IMG/VR virus record: IMGVR_UViG_3300043632_000006
Coordinates: 64,001-98,873 of that record
DNA from: a virus
Direction: 5' to 3' (one strand)
Length of the DNA: 34,873 bases
Shown here: in pieces, positions 13,672 to 21,649 of the stretch
How the letters are laid out: every line of letters starts with the position of its first letter
Position numbering within the stretch: the stretch's first letter is position 1
Position numbers and translations under genes: made by a program
Notes under the pieces: model-generated
The model's database searches: none
The model's input: the letters and a program-made list of their open reading frames with translations, nothing else
Told to the model about the DNA's origin: nothing

Positions 13672-14442
13672 TCAGGCGAGCGGTAAGTCCTCGTAGACAA
13701 GTATCGTCGCCTCGCCGCTGGCGATGACCTCCAGGACCTCCAGCATCCGATCCGTATCGCCCTGAGTGGTCCGGGTGATGACGAACACCGGCACGCCCGG
13801 CCCGAGGCGCAGCATAATCGCCTCCTCGGGGGTGGGGGCCCGGGTAGCCACCTCTTCGGTTGCCGACATCGGCCGATGGCCAGCCCTCTCGAGAGCGGCG
13901 TAGACGCCGTCAAGGATCCTCTCCGACCCGACCAGTTCTGTGTCCTGCACCAGATCCAGGGGGTACCAGGCGCTCTGGATCTGGGTCGGGTGCCCGTTCG
14001 CCAGCATGAGACGGCTCCGCAGGACCACGGCGGCGCCGTCCGGGATCCCGAGCCGGTAGGCCAGCTCAGCGTCCGCGGTCTGATGTTCCACGGCCAGCAT
14101 GCGTGTCTCACCCACAACGCCTGCGCGCTGTGTGGCGGCCTCCCACGGTCCCAGCCCGGGCTCCCGCCTACGCCGGCTGAACCGGCTGAACTCAAGCCGG
14201 ACGGGGGGGGATTGGCGTACGAACGTCCCCCGGCCCGGCCCTGAGGAGACGAGGGCCTCCGCCTTGAGGACGGCCAGAGCGGCACTCACGGTCGTCCTTG
14301 ACGTGCCGTACGTCTCCACGAGGGCACGTTCCGGGGGAAGCCGATCGCCCGGCTTGAGCTCGCCTCTCCGGATCTGGCCCCGTAGCTCGCCAGCCAACTG
14401 ATCCCGCAATGGTTGTCCGCTCTGGGGGTTTAGGGGCGTCAT
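13672..14442 (-). CDS. GntR-family (HutC/UTRA) transcriptional repressor
   Basis: The 256-aa protein has a winged helix at about residues 12-75 (LRDQLAGELRGQIRRGELKP, DRLPPERALVETYGTSRTTV, GPGRGTFV). A UTRA-type ligand domain follows at about 95-250. This is the HutC subgroup, which includes KorA-type repressors of actinobacterial conjugative plasmids and sugar regulators such as DasR. ATG 14442 is preferred over ATG 14457, which falls inside the candidate -10 (TATGCT). It is divergent from the transfer operon, and a HutC-type operator lies in between, so repression of transfer is inferred. The ligand is unknown. Confidence 0.9.
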   Translation of the reverse strand: MTPLNPQSGQPLRDQLAGELRGQIRRGELKPGDRLPPERALVETYGTSRTTVSAALAVLKAEALVSSGPGRGTFVRQSPPVRLEFSRFSRRRREPGLGPWEAATQRAGVVGETRMLAVEHQTADAELAYRLGIPDGAAVVLRSRLMLANGHPTQIQSAWYPLDLVQDTELVGSERILDGVYAALERAGHRPMSATEEVATRAPTPEEAIMLRLGPGVPVFVITRTTQGDTDRMLEVLEVIASGEATILVYEDLPLA

Positions 14443-14461
14443 GTTGCCCCATAGCATACGG

Positions 14462-14477
14462 TTTGGCTACGTCCAAA
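14462..14477. promoter_or_regulatory. Inverted repeat TTTGG-N6-CCAAA in GntR/T4SS intergenic region
   Basis: TTTGG (14462-14466) and CCAAA (14473-14477) flank six bases, just upstream of the GntR candidate -10. Possible second operator for autoregulation. Confidence 0.35.
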
Positions 14478-14496
14478 GTCGAATTTTCGTCCCAGA

Positions 14497-14509
14497 TGGT
14501 CTAGACTTG
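14497..14509 (+). promoter_or_regulatory. DasR/HutC-like operator over the T4SS promoter
   Basis: TGGTCTAGACTTG contains the perfect 8-bp palindrome GTCTAGAC and matches 10 of 12 bases of the DasR site core TGGTCTAGACCA. TAGACT (14502-14507) inside it can serve as -10, so a bound GntR protein would block the T4SS promoter. It is 31 bases before the first transfer gene start. Confidence 0.65.
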
Positions 14510-14540
14510 GCCTCTGCCATAGAGGCCAAGGAGGATCCGG

Positions 14541-14876
14541 ATGATGCACCTACCCGCTGTAGCCATCCCCGCGTGCGGCTTCATCCCGTGGGCGTCAAGC
14601 AAGCTCACCGATATCAGGACGCTTGCCATCACGGCTGTGGTCGTCGTCGCCCTGCTCGGTCTCGTGATCGGGTTCTTCCGGGGCATGACGAAGGGCCAGC
14701 CTCTCGTCGCCCTTTTCTCGGCCGGTGCCGTGGCCGCAATCGCTATCTGGCTCGTTGCCGGTGGTGGAGCGATCTGGGGTGCCAAGCAAGCCGTGGGCGA
14801 AACGGGCTCCACGTCGACCTCGGCACTGGTCCAGTCGGCCACCTCTCCCGCTGCCAACACCGACGGAGCGTGCTAG
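14541..14876 (+). CDS. VirB2/TrbC-like pilin candidate, 111 aa
   Basis: A clear AAGGAGG site (14528-14534) lies 6 bases before ATG 14541 (ATG 14544 is an alternative). The protein has two membrane helices: ITAVVVVALLGLVIGFF and LVALFSAGAVAAIAIWLV, separated by the short basic loop GMTKGQP, then a polar Ser/Thr-rich tail. The size, helix-loop-helix form and first position in the transfer operon fit a VirB2-type pilin or membrane subunit of an actinobacterial T4SS. The sequence itself is not diagnostic. Confidence 0.6.
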   Translation: MMHLPAVAIPACGFIPWASSKLTDIRTLAITAVVVVALLGLVIGFFRGMTKGQPLVALFSAGAVAAIAIWLVAGGGAIWGAKQAVGETGSTSTSALVQSATSPAANTDGAC

Positions 14877-15334
14877 TGGACGACGACACCCGCTCCATCC
14901 CCGTCGTTCCCTACACGCCCGCCAAGCGCTACCCGAACATGGTGGGCGACATCGGGGGATACCATGGCCCGCCTCTCCCCGGCACCGTCACGCAGGTCGG
15001 AGCGGCCATCCTCGCCGTTCTCGTGCTCTACGTCACAAAGGGCGCATGGGCGCACTTCGGCATGTTCCGGCTCATCCTCTTCCCCGGCTTCGTGTTCGGC
15101 GCCTACTTCGCCGCCCGTGCCGCCCGCCCCGAGGGTCGCACCCCGCTTGAGTGTGTCCTCGGCCTCCTGGCCTACCTCTGCGCCTCCTACCGGCTGCAGG
15201 GCAAGAGGTTCCGGGCCGGCAGGGGATTTCACCGCTCCTATGTCGAGACGTTCAAGGGGGCCCGCATCCTCATGATCCCCGCCGACTACCGCAAGCGCCC
15301 GCGGGCCCACCACGCGCTGAGGTGGTCCCGGTGA
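14876..15334 (+). CDS. PrgI/TcpE-like T4SS membrane protein
   Basis: GTG 14876 shares one base with the previous stop (TAGTG). The 152-aa protein has a polar N-terminus, then two membrane helices (VGAAILAVLVLYVT and LILFPGFVFGAYFAARAA), and a basic cytoplasmic tail with LAYLCASYRLQGKRF and MIPADYRKRPR. Two helices followed by a basic domain, encoded shortly before the VirB4 ATPase, is the usual arrangement of PrgI/TcpE family subunits, which anchor VirB4 at the membrane. Family identity is inferred from topology and position. Confidence 0.6.
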   Translation: MDDDTRSIPVVPYTPAKRYPNMVGDIGGYHGPPLPGTVTQVGAAILAVLVLYVTKGAWAHFGMFRLILFPGFVFGAYFAARAARPEGRTPLECVLGLLAYLCASYRLQGKRFRAGRGFHRSYVETFKGARILMIPADYRKRPRAHHALRWSR

Positions 15335-15549
15335 AGGGTCGGCGATTTTGGAGGCTGGCCGCTACCGACGCTGTTGTCATGTTCGTGGCGGCGTTCGGTC
15401 TGCTCTGGCTCACTGAGCCGAGAATGCCGGTGGACGCGGCCGAGACGGCGCTCCTCGCTGCAGGGGTAAGCATGGGCGTGGGGCTTGTGGGCGTGGTCAT
15501 CCATGTGGTGCTGCGCCAACGCTGTCGGTCGAAGCGGCTCCTGCCGTGA
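15331..15549 (+). CDS. Small two-helix membrane protein, 72 aa
   Basis: GTG 15331 (GTGA overlap) and a stop overlapping the VirB4 start define it. A basic N-terminus (MKGRRFWRLA) precedes helices AVVMFVAAFGLLWLT and LLAAGVSMGVGLVGVVIHVV, and the end is basic (RQRCRSKRLLP). Both ends should face the cytoplasm. It is probably a minor structural subunit of the secretion channel. No named family is recognised. Confidence 0.55.
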   Translation: MKGRRFWRLAATDAVVMFVAAFGLLWLTEPRMPVDAAETALLAAGVSMGVGLVGVVIHVVLRQRCRSKRLLP

Positions 15550-18089
15550 AGGCTCCCCAGCGCTTCGGCAGCGGCAACCTCGTGTGGACCCTTGACGGCG
15601 TCTGGGCTGTGTGGCGCGTCGCCCCGTGGTCCTGGCACTGGCGCAGCACGGAGCAGCGCCTCCGACTCCACGAGGACATCCGCCGCGGTCTCATGGCGCT
15701 CCCTGAAGACTCCCTGATCCTCTCCGTCTGCGCCCCGCTCAACAAAACGTCCCTCGCTACGGGGATGCTGACCGGGACAAGCCTCGGGTCCTTCGAGACC
15801 GCTCGCTCGCAACTGGAGTGGATCGACCGCTGGGGCTCCTACGAGCGCCGGGACTACATCGCCCTCAAGCTCGGCGCTGGCATCGGCTCGCAGGCCTCCA
15901 CCTTCGCCTCTCAGACCGTCGCAGGCTTCTCCCGCGGTCCCTTCCACCCGACGGAGAAGGAACGCCTCAAGCGGCACCGGGAAGCAGCGGACCTCAGCCA
16001 AGCCCTCGGGCGAGCGTGGTCTCTCTCCGAGCCCGACGCCGGTGAGGTGCGCTGGCTCCTCGGCCGGGCACTGCACCGGGGGATCACGGACCTGGAGCTC
16101 GCTGGGTGGCAAGCCAGCCGCGTGACCTCTCCCGCCTACGCCTCAGCAGCCGATGTTGTCACGAAGGATGGGGGCGGGAAGGGCCGCGCTGGCCTCCTGC
16201 ACCGCTACTTGGAGGTTCAGGAGGGCGAAGGCATCGGCTACCAGGCCCATCTTGTCGTCGTCGAGATCCCCGAGCACGACTTCCCCGACGACAAGTCCGG
16301 GCTGCTCGCCAAGATCGACACCGTCGGCTTCCCTGTGGACTACGCCGTCCGGATCCACCGCCGGGGCGTGGACACGGCCATCGCCAAGGCGACGAAGAAG
16401 GCCAAGGGCCTGACGGGGCAGAGCGACGAGCAGATGGCTACCACCTTTGCCACCGGAGGGGAGTCAGGGCGGCTCGCCAAGGCCAAGCGCGCCGTGCAGG
16501 TTCACCTCCTCCGTCTCGACCCCCAGGGCGGCGGGGAGATGGACACGACCATCGTCTTCACCGTCTGGTCCCCCGACCTCGCCGTCTGCCAGGAACGGGC
16601 CAAGGCGCTGGAGTCCGGTCTCGCATCCGTCGCCTACGGAATCTACCGGCCGATCGGGGGCCAGATTCCTCTCCTGAAAACCGGCCTGGTCGGTGCCCCC
16701 CGCAACATGGTCGCAAAGGGCTACGCGCAGCGTGAACGCCTGGAGGTCGTCGCCAGCCTCGTTCCTTTCGCAGGCACCGACCTCGGCACCGAATCCGGCC
16801 CTCTTCTCGGCGCCTGCCTCGACGGGGGAGTGCCCCGCCCGGTCCTGTTCGACCCTGCTCTGGCGGTAGGCGCGGACAGATCCGGTTCTATCGCACTTAT
16901 CGGCAATGTCGGAAGCGGGAAAACTTACACCATGAAGCTCAACGCCGCTGGTGTTCTGGAGCGCGCGGGGCGCGGGTGCGTGCTGGACCGCACCGACCTG
17001 GGGGAGTGGGGCCTCTTCGCTGACGCCATGCGGGAGATGGGCTACAGCACGAGCGTCCTCCGGGTGGGCCCCGGCGCCGACGTGTCCTTCTCGCCCATCG
17101 GGATCTTCCGGACCGACTCTACGGACCCCGCGGTGATCCAAGCCGCCAAGGACGACGCCGAGACCTATGCGACCGGCGTCTGCGAGCTCGCAGCGCAGAC
17201 CGAGACGGGGAGCATGGAGGCAATCTCAATCCAGGAAGCCGTCGCCCACGTCCTGGGACAGCCCGAGCCGTCGATGGGCAAGGTGCTCGCCCGTCTCGAG
17301 GCGATGGCCGAGCAGGGGGCGAAGGGGGCCGACACGGTCTCCCGCAAGCTGGCCAGCTTCGCCCGCTCCCGCCTTGGCCGCTTAGTCTTCGATGACTCCC
17401 TCCCGGCGGTGAACCTCGACGCCGACTTCATCGCCTTCCTCGCCAGCGATCTGACGCTGCCCGACCGGGAGCAGATGCGCTCCGAGCAGGGCCGGCGCCA
17501 CCTCCTCACGGAGCAGGTCGGGGCGATGGTCATGTTCTACGTCGTCGCCGCCGTCGGCCGTGCCGTGACCTTGGCCGATCACGACCGCTTCGCCTTCTTC
17601 GCTGCCTCGGAGGCATGGGCTCTCACCGACACCCCCCAGGGTGCCGCCTTCATCGACACCACCTCGCGCGACGGCCGCAAGCGCAATGCCGCCGTCTGGC
17701 TGGACTACCAGGACCCCGGGGATCTCAGCGACGAGAGCGTGCTGGCCCACATGACGACACGATTCGTCTTCGCCCAGGGCACCCGCCAAGCTGCCCGCCG
17801 TGCCCTGGAGTTCGTGAGCATCGAACCGACCGACGATCTGATCGAGATGCTGCTCCGACCGATGCAGCGCAACGACCACCCCGGCGACAAGCCCCGCCAC
17901 GGCCTCTGCTTCATGCAGGACTTCTCGGGACGTGTCGGCAAGCTGGCCGTAGCCGAAGCCCCCACCCAAGCGCTCCGGGACGCCTTCGAGACCAACCCTC
18001 ACCGCCTGGAGGCAATCCGCCAGCGCCGCGCTGCAACCAACGGCAAGGGCCACGCCGACGCCGTGATAGCCGAAACGGTGACACCATGA
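15546..18089 (+). CDS. VirB4-family conjugation ATPase
   Basis: The 847-aa protein has an N-terminal domain of about 400 residues, then the P-loop ALIGNVGSGKTYTMK (about 448-462; Walker A GNVGSGKT) and an ATPase domain with VLDRTDLGEWG and ISIQEAVAHVLG. The Walker B-like block DRFAFFAASEAWALTD lies near residue 680. It ends with QAARRALEFVSIEP, MQRNDHPGDKPRHGLCFMQD and a variable tail. Size and layout match actinobacterial VirB4/TraC-like ATPases, which energise pilus assembly and substrate transfer. The usual Walker B 'DEAW' reads 'SEAW'. GTG 15546 is coupled to the previous gene. Confidence 0.88.
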   Translation: MKAPQRFGSGNLVWTLDGVWAVWRVAPWSWHWRSTEQRLRLHEDIRRGLMALPEDSLILSVCAPLNKTSLATGMLTGTSLGSFETARSQLEWIDRWGSYERRDYIALKLGAGIGSQASTFASQTVAGFSRGPFHPTEKERLKRHREAADLSQALGRAWSLSEPDAGEVRWLLGRALHRGITDLELAGWQASRVTSPAYASAADVVTKDGGGKGRAGLLHRYLEVQEGEGIGYQAHLVVVEIPEHDFPDDKSGLLAKIDTVGFPVDYAVRIHRRGVDTAIAKATKKAKGLTGQSDEQMATTFATGGESGRLAKAKRAVQVHLLRLDPQGGGEMDTTIVFTVWSPDLAVCQERAKALESGLASVAYGIYRPIGGQIPLLKTGLVGAPRNMVAKGYAQRERLEVVASLVPFAGTDLGTESGPLLGACLDGGVPRPVLFDPALAVGADRSGSIALIGNVGSGKTYTMKLNAAGVLERAGRGCVLDRTDLGEWGLFADAMREMGYSTSVLRVGPGADVSFSPIGIFRTDSTDPAVIQAAKDDAETYATGVCELAAQTETGSMEAISIQEAVAHVLGQPEPSMGKVLARLEAMAEQGAKGADTVSRKLASFARSRLGRLVFDDSLPAVNLDADFIAFLASDLTLPDREQMRSEQGRRHLLTEQVGAMVMFYVVAAVGRAVTLADHDRFAFFAASEAWALTDTPQGAAFIDTTSRDGRKRNAAVWLDYQDPGDLSDESVLAHMTTRFVFAQGTRQAARRALEFVSIEPTDDLIEMLLRPMQRNDHPGDKPRHGLCFMQDFSGRVGKLAVAEAPTQALRDAFETNPHRLEAIRQRRAATNGKGHADAVIAETVTP

Positions 18090-18427
18090 GCGACCTCCCC
18101 GAGCCCGTAGCGACGGTGCAGCCGATGGAGTACCTACTTACATGGCTCCCCTATGACGACCCAGACTGTTTTGTATGGTCTGTGTCCGTCGAGTGGCGAG
18201 GAGACGACTTCTGGGTAGCGTGTCACCACCGACACTACGTTCTGAGCAAGGCCGGGAAGTGGGACCGTGAACCCAACCCGAGCGACCGCACCGACGCATG
18301 GCGTCGGCGTCACTACTTCGATTTTGATACCGCGCTAACTCTCGCCAAGGAGCACGGGCCGAAGATTCGCATCAACGGGTGCACCATCCCAGACTTGCTC
18401 GCCAAGAAGGCGCAGGGATCATCGTGA
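18086..18427 (+). CDS. Hypothetical protein, 113 aa
   Basis: ATG 18086 overlaps the VirB4 stop by 4 bp. The protein is aromatic and acidic (EYLLTWLPYDDPDCFVWSVS, then VEWRGDDFWVACHHRHYVLS), followed by a charged middle and the helix DFDTALTLAKEHG. It looks like a small antiparallel beta domain. There is no signal or membrane segment. Its place between VirB4 and the HNH-membrane gene suggests a role in transfer or exclusion, but this is only context. Confidence 0.5.
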   Translation: MSDLPEPVATVQPMEYLLTWLPYDDPDCFVWSVSVEWRGDDFWVACHHRHYVLSKAGKWDREPNPSDRTDAWRRRHYFDFDTALTLAKEHGPKIRINGCTIPDLLAKKAQGSS

Positions 18428-18876
18428 GCCGCATGTCCGCGCGTTACAACGCCACTATGCACTCGCCAGCTTACTACCGCCGCCGTGACCGATCCATGAA
18501 GTTCTGGGGCGGGAAGTGCCTTGCGTGCGGCTCCCGGCGGCGGATTGAGGCCCACCACCTCGGCTACCACCGGCTAGGCCACGAGGGAGTCCTGAGCATG
18601 GTGCCGCTCTCTAGGGACTGCCACGAGATCGTCACGTTCCTGGTGCGCCACGGCGTGGGAGTCCTTTTAGGAGTGCTGGCGTGGGTCTTCCTTCACCGCA
18701 CCGACTACGCCGTGGCAGCTGCGCTGGTCGGGTTCGTCTCCCGCCGCCGTCTCCCTATCCTCCCCGTGACGCTCCTGTGGATCCTCGCCAGACGCCTGTG
18801 GTGGCTCTGGCTGGTCGGGGGAGCATGGCTGTACTTCCGGCCTGACCTTCTCGTGGGCAAGGTGGCAGGGCTGTGA
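18424..18876 (+). CDS. HNH-like nuclease domain fused to membrane helices
   Basis: GTG 18424 is coupled to the previous stop. Residues about 28-65 contain KCLACGSRRRIEAHHLGYHR and LSMVPLSRDCHEIV, an HNH/treble-clef pattern with C-x2-C, His-His and a terminal C-H. Residues about 70-135 contain hydrophobic helices (VGVLLGVLAWVFL, AVAAALVGFV, LPVTLLWILARRLWWLWLVG), so it should be membrane anchored. A soluble HNH head on a membrane tail is unusual. In a T4SS operon it could act on transferred DNA at the channel or serve in exclusion (inference). Confidence 0.65.
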   Translation: MSRMSARYNATMHSPAYYRRRDRSMKFWGGKCLACGSRRRIEAHHLGYHRLGHEGVLSMVPLSRDCHEIVTFLVRHGVGVLLGVLAWVFLHRTDYAVAAALVGFVSRRRLPILPVTLLWILARRLWWLWLVGGAWLYFRPDLLVGKVAGL

Positions 18877-19067
18877 GCGTCCTTCTAGGGTTCCAGCACA
18901 TCGACTCGGCCCCTCCGTGTCCCTACTGCCTAGGCCAGCACTTTGCAATCGAAGATGACGGAGCAGGGGAGACGTACAAGGTGCTGTGCTGGTGTGGGGC
19001 GTCGGCGCGGGTGGCAAAGGCCGACCCGGATCTTGTGGAACTCCTGCGCCAAGCGAAGTCCCAGTGA
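18873..19067 (+). CDS. Small zinc-ribbon protein, 64 aa
   Basis: GTG 18873 and the stop at 19067 are both in GTGA overlaps. The protein carries C-x2-C (PPCPYCLGQHF) and C-x-C-G (VLCWCGASARV), a four-Cys zinc ribbon, followed by an acidic helix (DPDLVELLRQAKSQ). The fold is clear; the role is not. It sits between the HNH-membrane protein and the VirB6-like protein. Confidence 0.6.
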   Translation: MSVLLGFQHIDSAPPCPYCLGQHFAIEDDGAGETYKVLCWCGASARVAKADPDLVELLRQAKSQ

Positions 19068-21334
19068 AGCGTCTCGCCCTCGGCTTGGCAACGCTCGCCT
19101 ACGTGGTGCTCCCGACTACCGCCAGCGCCCAGACCGTTCCGACCCCTACCACCTCAGCTACTTGCCCCGCCACCGTCGTCGGATGCTTCACCCCTCCCGG
19201 AGCCGCGGCCAGCACCCCCACGCCCGCTCCGACGACCACCCTCGGCCCGAATGACATCCCGAAGATCCCGGGCCCGTCTGATCCCTGCACCGGCCTCTCG
19301 GATGTCGTCGCCCGGGAGTGTCGCATCGTCCACCAGCATGACCCCGCAGAGGGCAACCCGAACCAGGCCACCCGGGACTTCCTGAATGGGATGGTGCCTG
19401 ATGTCAGCGGGGGAGCGGTACCGGTCACGAACTACGACCTCGGCTCGAGCGGCTCCCTCCAGCACGGCGCCGCCCTCTTCTGGGGCTTGCTCATGGCAGG
19501 TCTGTTCGGACTCTCGACCATCATCGCCTCCGCCGGCCTCTGGCTGATCTCCTGGGCCTACAGCTTCAACTTCGCCCACAGCGGCTCCCTGATCGTCAGC
19601 CAGATCGACTCCCTCCTGCAGACCCGCATCTTGGGCGCCCTCGGGCTGGGACAGCTGGCGATAACCATCGTCGGCTTCGTGGTGGCGTTCAATCTCATCT
19701 TCCGCCGTGCCCACAAGGCTATGAGCGAGGTAGCCGTAACCGTCCTCGTCCTCGTCCTCGGGTCTTTCCTGCTGGCCGACCCTGCCCATCTCGTTCGCTC
19801 CACCCTCAAGGCCGAGCAGGGAGCCAACTCCATGCTCCTCGGCCTGGCCGACCCCGCCCCCACCTCGACAGTTACCTCTACCGACGCTCTGACCCCCCTC
19901 AAGCGGGTGGTTATCGACACGCTGGTCAAATCGCCCCACGAGCGTCTGGACTGGTCCCAGCACCTCACCGGCCGCTGCGCCGCCATCCGTGACGAACTCG
20001 TGGCGAGCGGCCCGTGGAACGACTCGGACACGCCCCGCAACGTTATGCGCCAGGCCCCCGAGTGCCGCGCCTTCGCAGACTTCAACGAGGCGCCCACCAT
20101 CTGGCGCTTCCTTGGTGCCGCGGGCTACCTGTGCGTTACCATCGTCTCCCTCTTCCTGCTGGCCCTCATGTCCCTGGTGGTGGGCTCCGCGCAATGGCTC
20201 CTGATCTTCTTGACGAGCATCACGCGTCTCGCCGTCCTCGTGGCGCTGATCCCCAAGGTCCGGGTCGCAGCGGCGAAGTGGTGGGAGGGGATCCTCAAGA
20301 CCATCTTCGTGACGCTGACCGTCTCGTTCCTCCTCGCCTACTGGTCGATCGCCATCCAGTCCGTCCTCAAGGTGGAGGCCTCCGCCCCCCTCATCGCCCA
20401 AGCCGTGGACTCCCTCATCGTGGCCATCGCCATGATCGTCATCCTCCGTCGGGCTATTCACGGAAGCGCCTCGCTGGCATACGGCATGGCGAAGGGCATC
20501 GGAGGCGAGGGCGGCTGGCTTCCGCATCGTCGGCCGAAAGCCACCGGGCTGGACCTCGGCCTCGCCGCTGCTGGCGTCTACGAGCTCAGCAGGATGCGCA
20601 ACGCCTTCCGGGGCGGCGGGCGCGGAGCCTCCGGACTCTGGAACCGTTTCGGTGGGGAGGGAGGGAGTGACGGAGATTCCGATGGCGCTTCCAGCGGGCC
20701 GGGTGGAAACGGTGGAGGCTGGAACGGGCTGCGCCGTTTCATCTCCGGGGGCCCGATCCTCCCGCCGATGGACCCCGCCCAGATTGCCGCCGAGGGCAAG
20801 GCTGCCTCGCACGATGTTTTCGAAACGGAAGTCTCACAGGCAGCGGGACGGCTCGGACTCGCCAGCGACCGTCACGCCTATGCCAACGGAGGCCGGGAGC
20901 AGGGCGACCGCATCGACCACTCAGAGGGTGTCGCAGCCCTCCAAGCCTCCGTGGCAGCCGAGCAGCAGCCGAGTGTATGGGATGCCCATGTCAGCGCCAT
21001 GAGCAACGCTGCGTGGGCAGGGGACCGCTCAGGGCACACCTCGTCGGTGGACCGGGCAATCCAGGAAGCCGAGTTGGTGTTGTCCAGGAGTAGGACTCGT
21101 CCCTCTCCGCCACCCGCTTCGACGCCTCCGCCTCTTTCGTCCCGCCGCCCAGCAGTTGATCGGGCGCTGCTGCACCGGGCTAGGGATCTAGCGGCTTGGC
21201 GTGCCACCCGCGGTCTACCGGCAGTAGGGGTGGCGGACATCCAGAAGGCGCTGAATATTACGCCCGCCTCGGCTAAGGATGTGTGGGAGGCCCTGAACAA
21301 CCCGGAGATGCCGCCGGGAGTCTGGGGAAACTAG
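19064..21334 (+). CDS. VirB6/TrbL-like polytopic membrane protein
   Basis: GTG 19064 starts a protein of 756 aa with a signal peptide (VKRLALGLATLAYVVLPTTASA, cut near residue 23) and a Pro/Thr-rich linker. Six or seven hydrophobic helices follow, including ALFWGLLMAGLFGLSTIIAS, LAITIVGFVVAFNLIF, EVAVTVLVLVLGSFLLAD, VTIVSLFLLALMSLVVGS, IFVTLTVSFLLAYWSIAI and VDSLIVAIAMIVILRRA. The last 250 residues are Gly/Ser-rich and end in a helical domain (ALNITPASAKDVWEALN). This topology fits the VirB6/TrbL inner-membrane channel protein. The gene position after VirB4 agrees. Confidence 0.8.
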   Translation: MKRLALGLATLAYVVLPTTASAQTVPTPTTSATCPATVVGCFTPPGAAASTPTPAPTTTLGPNDIPKIPGPSDPCTGLSDVVARECRIVHQHDPAEGNPNQATRDFLNGMVPDVSGGAVPVTNYDLGSSGSLQHGAALFWGLLMAGLFGLSTIIASAGLWLISWAYSFNFAHSGSLIVSQIDSLLQTRILGALGLGQLAITIVGFVVAFNLIFRRAHKAMSEVAVTVLVLVLGSFLLADPAHLVRSTLKAEQGANSMLLGLADPAPTSTVTSTDALTPLKRVVIDTLVKSPHERLDWSQHLTGRCAAIRDELVASGPWNDSDTPRNVMRQAPECRAFADFNEAPTIWRFLGAAGYLCVTIVSLFLLALMSLVVGSAQWLLIFLTSITRLAVLVALIPKVRVAAAKWWEGILKTIFVTLTVSFLLAYWSIAIQSVLKVEASAPLIAQAVDSLIVAIAMIVILRRAIHGSASLAYGMAKGIGGEGGWLPHRRPKATGLDLGLAAAGVYELSRMRNAFRGGGRGASGLWNRFGGEGGSDGDSDGASSGPGGNGGGWNGLRRFISGGPILPPMDPAQIAAEGKAASHDVFETEVSQAAGRLGLASDRHAYANGGREQGDRIDHSEGVAALQASVAAEQQPSVWDAHVSAMSNAAWAGDRSGHTSSVDRAIQEAELVLSRSRTRPSPPPASTPPPLSSRRPAVDRALLHRARDLAAWRATRGLPAVGVADIQKALNITPASAKDVWEALNNPEMPPGVWGN

Positions 21335-21366
21335 TACCGAAAGACTACCGCTACAAGGGAACACTG

Positions 21367-21375
21367 TGCTATTCT
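21367..21375 (+). promoter_or_regulatory. Extended -10 promoter candidate (TG-C-TATTCT)
   Basis: In the 69-bp gap after the VirB6-like gene, TGCTATTCT is followed by GGAGG (21396-21400) and ATG 21404. It may drive the second half of the transfer operon. No clear -35. Confidence 0.4.
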
Positions 21376-21403
21376 CGCAGGCAGCGGATTAGATCGGAGG
21401 AAA

Positions 21404-21649
21404 ATGATGAGGCAGCCAATGACGAGGCTCCGCAGGATCACCAGCTGGTCGGCCCTCGGCGCGGCCACCCTCGCCTCCCTGCTCATGCTGATCCTCCCCG
21501 GCTATGGCAACCATGCCCGTCAGGCCATCGCGGTCTGGCCCGGCGTGTATGTCTTCGTTTGGGGAATCGGCCTGACCATCGAGACAGAAGGCGCCCGGCT
21601 CCGTTCCCGCCTCCAGCGGCGCTGGACCTCGGAAAGCAACGGTGCCTAG
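21404..21649 (+). CDS. Small two-helix membrane protein, 81 aa
   Basis: A good GGAGG lies 4 bases before ATG 21404. A basic N-terminus (MMRQPMTRLRRITSW) leads into helix ALGAATLASLLMLIL; a second helix (AIAVWPGVYVFVWGIGLTI) is followed by a basic tail. It resembles the 72-aa protein before VirB4 in form but not in sequence. Its stop overlaps the next gene by 8 bp. Likely a T4SS membrane subunit; unnamed. Confidence 0.6.
   Translation: MMRQPMTRLRRITSWSALGAATLASLLMLILPGYGNHARQAIAVWPGVYVFVWGIGLTIETEGARLRSRLQRRWTSESNGA

Noticed and set aside
19154-20812. Long open frame of 552 codons on the minus strand
   Set aside because: It is antisense to the VirB6-like gene, has no domain, and is a common artefact of GC-rich third codon positions.
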